64,000 nt of DNA from Diphasiastrum complanatum (Eukaryota > Streptophyta > Lycopodiopsida > Lycopodiales > Lycopodiaceae). The position numbers and the translations under genes are program-made. Position 1 is the first letter of the stretch. Every line of letters begins with the position of its first letter. The stretch covers positions 20,604-84,603 of the forward strand of contig MU832153.1 in NCBI GenBank assembly GCA_029204225.1, written 5' to 3'. This document shows, piece by piece, positions 63,871-64,000 of this stretch. The notes beneath the pieces are model-generated. The model was not told where the DNA came from. It made no database searches and saw nothing but the letters and a program-made list of their open reading frames with translations.

Positions 63871-64000
63871 ATGATATAAGATAGATCTTGCTTACCAATA
63901 AAATCTTGATCATCACGTTGATGCAAAATCTCAACTTGCAAGTCCATGAAGAATAGTTGGTGTCATCCAACATATCTTCACCTGAACAAGTACGAATTGC

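Larger units (their letters stand above)
62213..64000 (-). mobile_element. Element E': second copy of element E, opposite orientation, cut by window end
   Basis: From 62213 the sequence is the reverse complement of element E: LTR (62213-62668), polypurine tract, the long ORF and the gag start up to the window edge. Its 5' LTR lies beyond 64000. Identity with E is high throughout. Confidence 0.93.

Overview
The window is nuclear DNA of a land plant with a large, repeat-laden genome. A fern, lycophyte or gymnosperm would fit, but the sequence does not fix the species. The reasons are GT-AG introns, a plant-type SEC23 gene, and plant LTR retrotransposons with tRNA-Met-type primer sites. I see no operons, bacterial genes, tRNA, rRNA or CRISPR.

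Layout. 1-4170: two tandem remnants of related Ty1/Copia elements. 4740-5440: a decayed Ty3/Gypsy integrase. 7187-13690: a compact cluster of degenerate genes that match no LTR element. It holds a + strand gene with small introns and the motifs CLYC, CTLHAEL and GMEKSHW; a convergent - strand gene with its own intron; and, divergent from that, a histone H3-like gene running into a C48/Ulp1-type protease domain. I regard it as the most novel part, probably a dead DNA transposon or large virus-like element.

14052-31560: a Copia element (C) cut in two by a 13.8 kb Gypsy element (F, 16701-30540). F has LTRs, a 5-bp target duplication (CTTTG), arrays of a 25-bp repeat on both sides of gag-pol, and an extra coding region after the integrase.

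33456-60409: the one host gene that looks intact, a SEC23 COPII coat subunit. It has two exons separated by a 24,506-base intron. The intron holds a LINE piece, two Copia pieces, a Gypsy remnant, a truncated Gypsy (D1), a deletion-derivative Gypsy (D2), a split older gag, and a young non-autonomous Copia derivative (E) with intact LTRs and target duplications.

60410-64000: the SEC23 3' flank, a roughly 730 bp inverted-repeat element, and a second copy of E (E') in opposite orientation, running off the window.

How it fits together: apart from SEC23 nearly everything is mobile DNA, much of it nested. Removing F restores the reading frame of C, and splicing out the retroelement-filled intron gives one continuous SEC23 protein of about 815 residues. 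All coordinates come from reading the sequence; family assignments rest on motif recognition and no database search was run.
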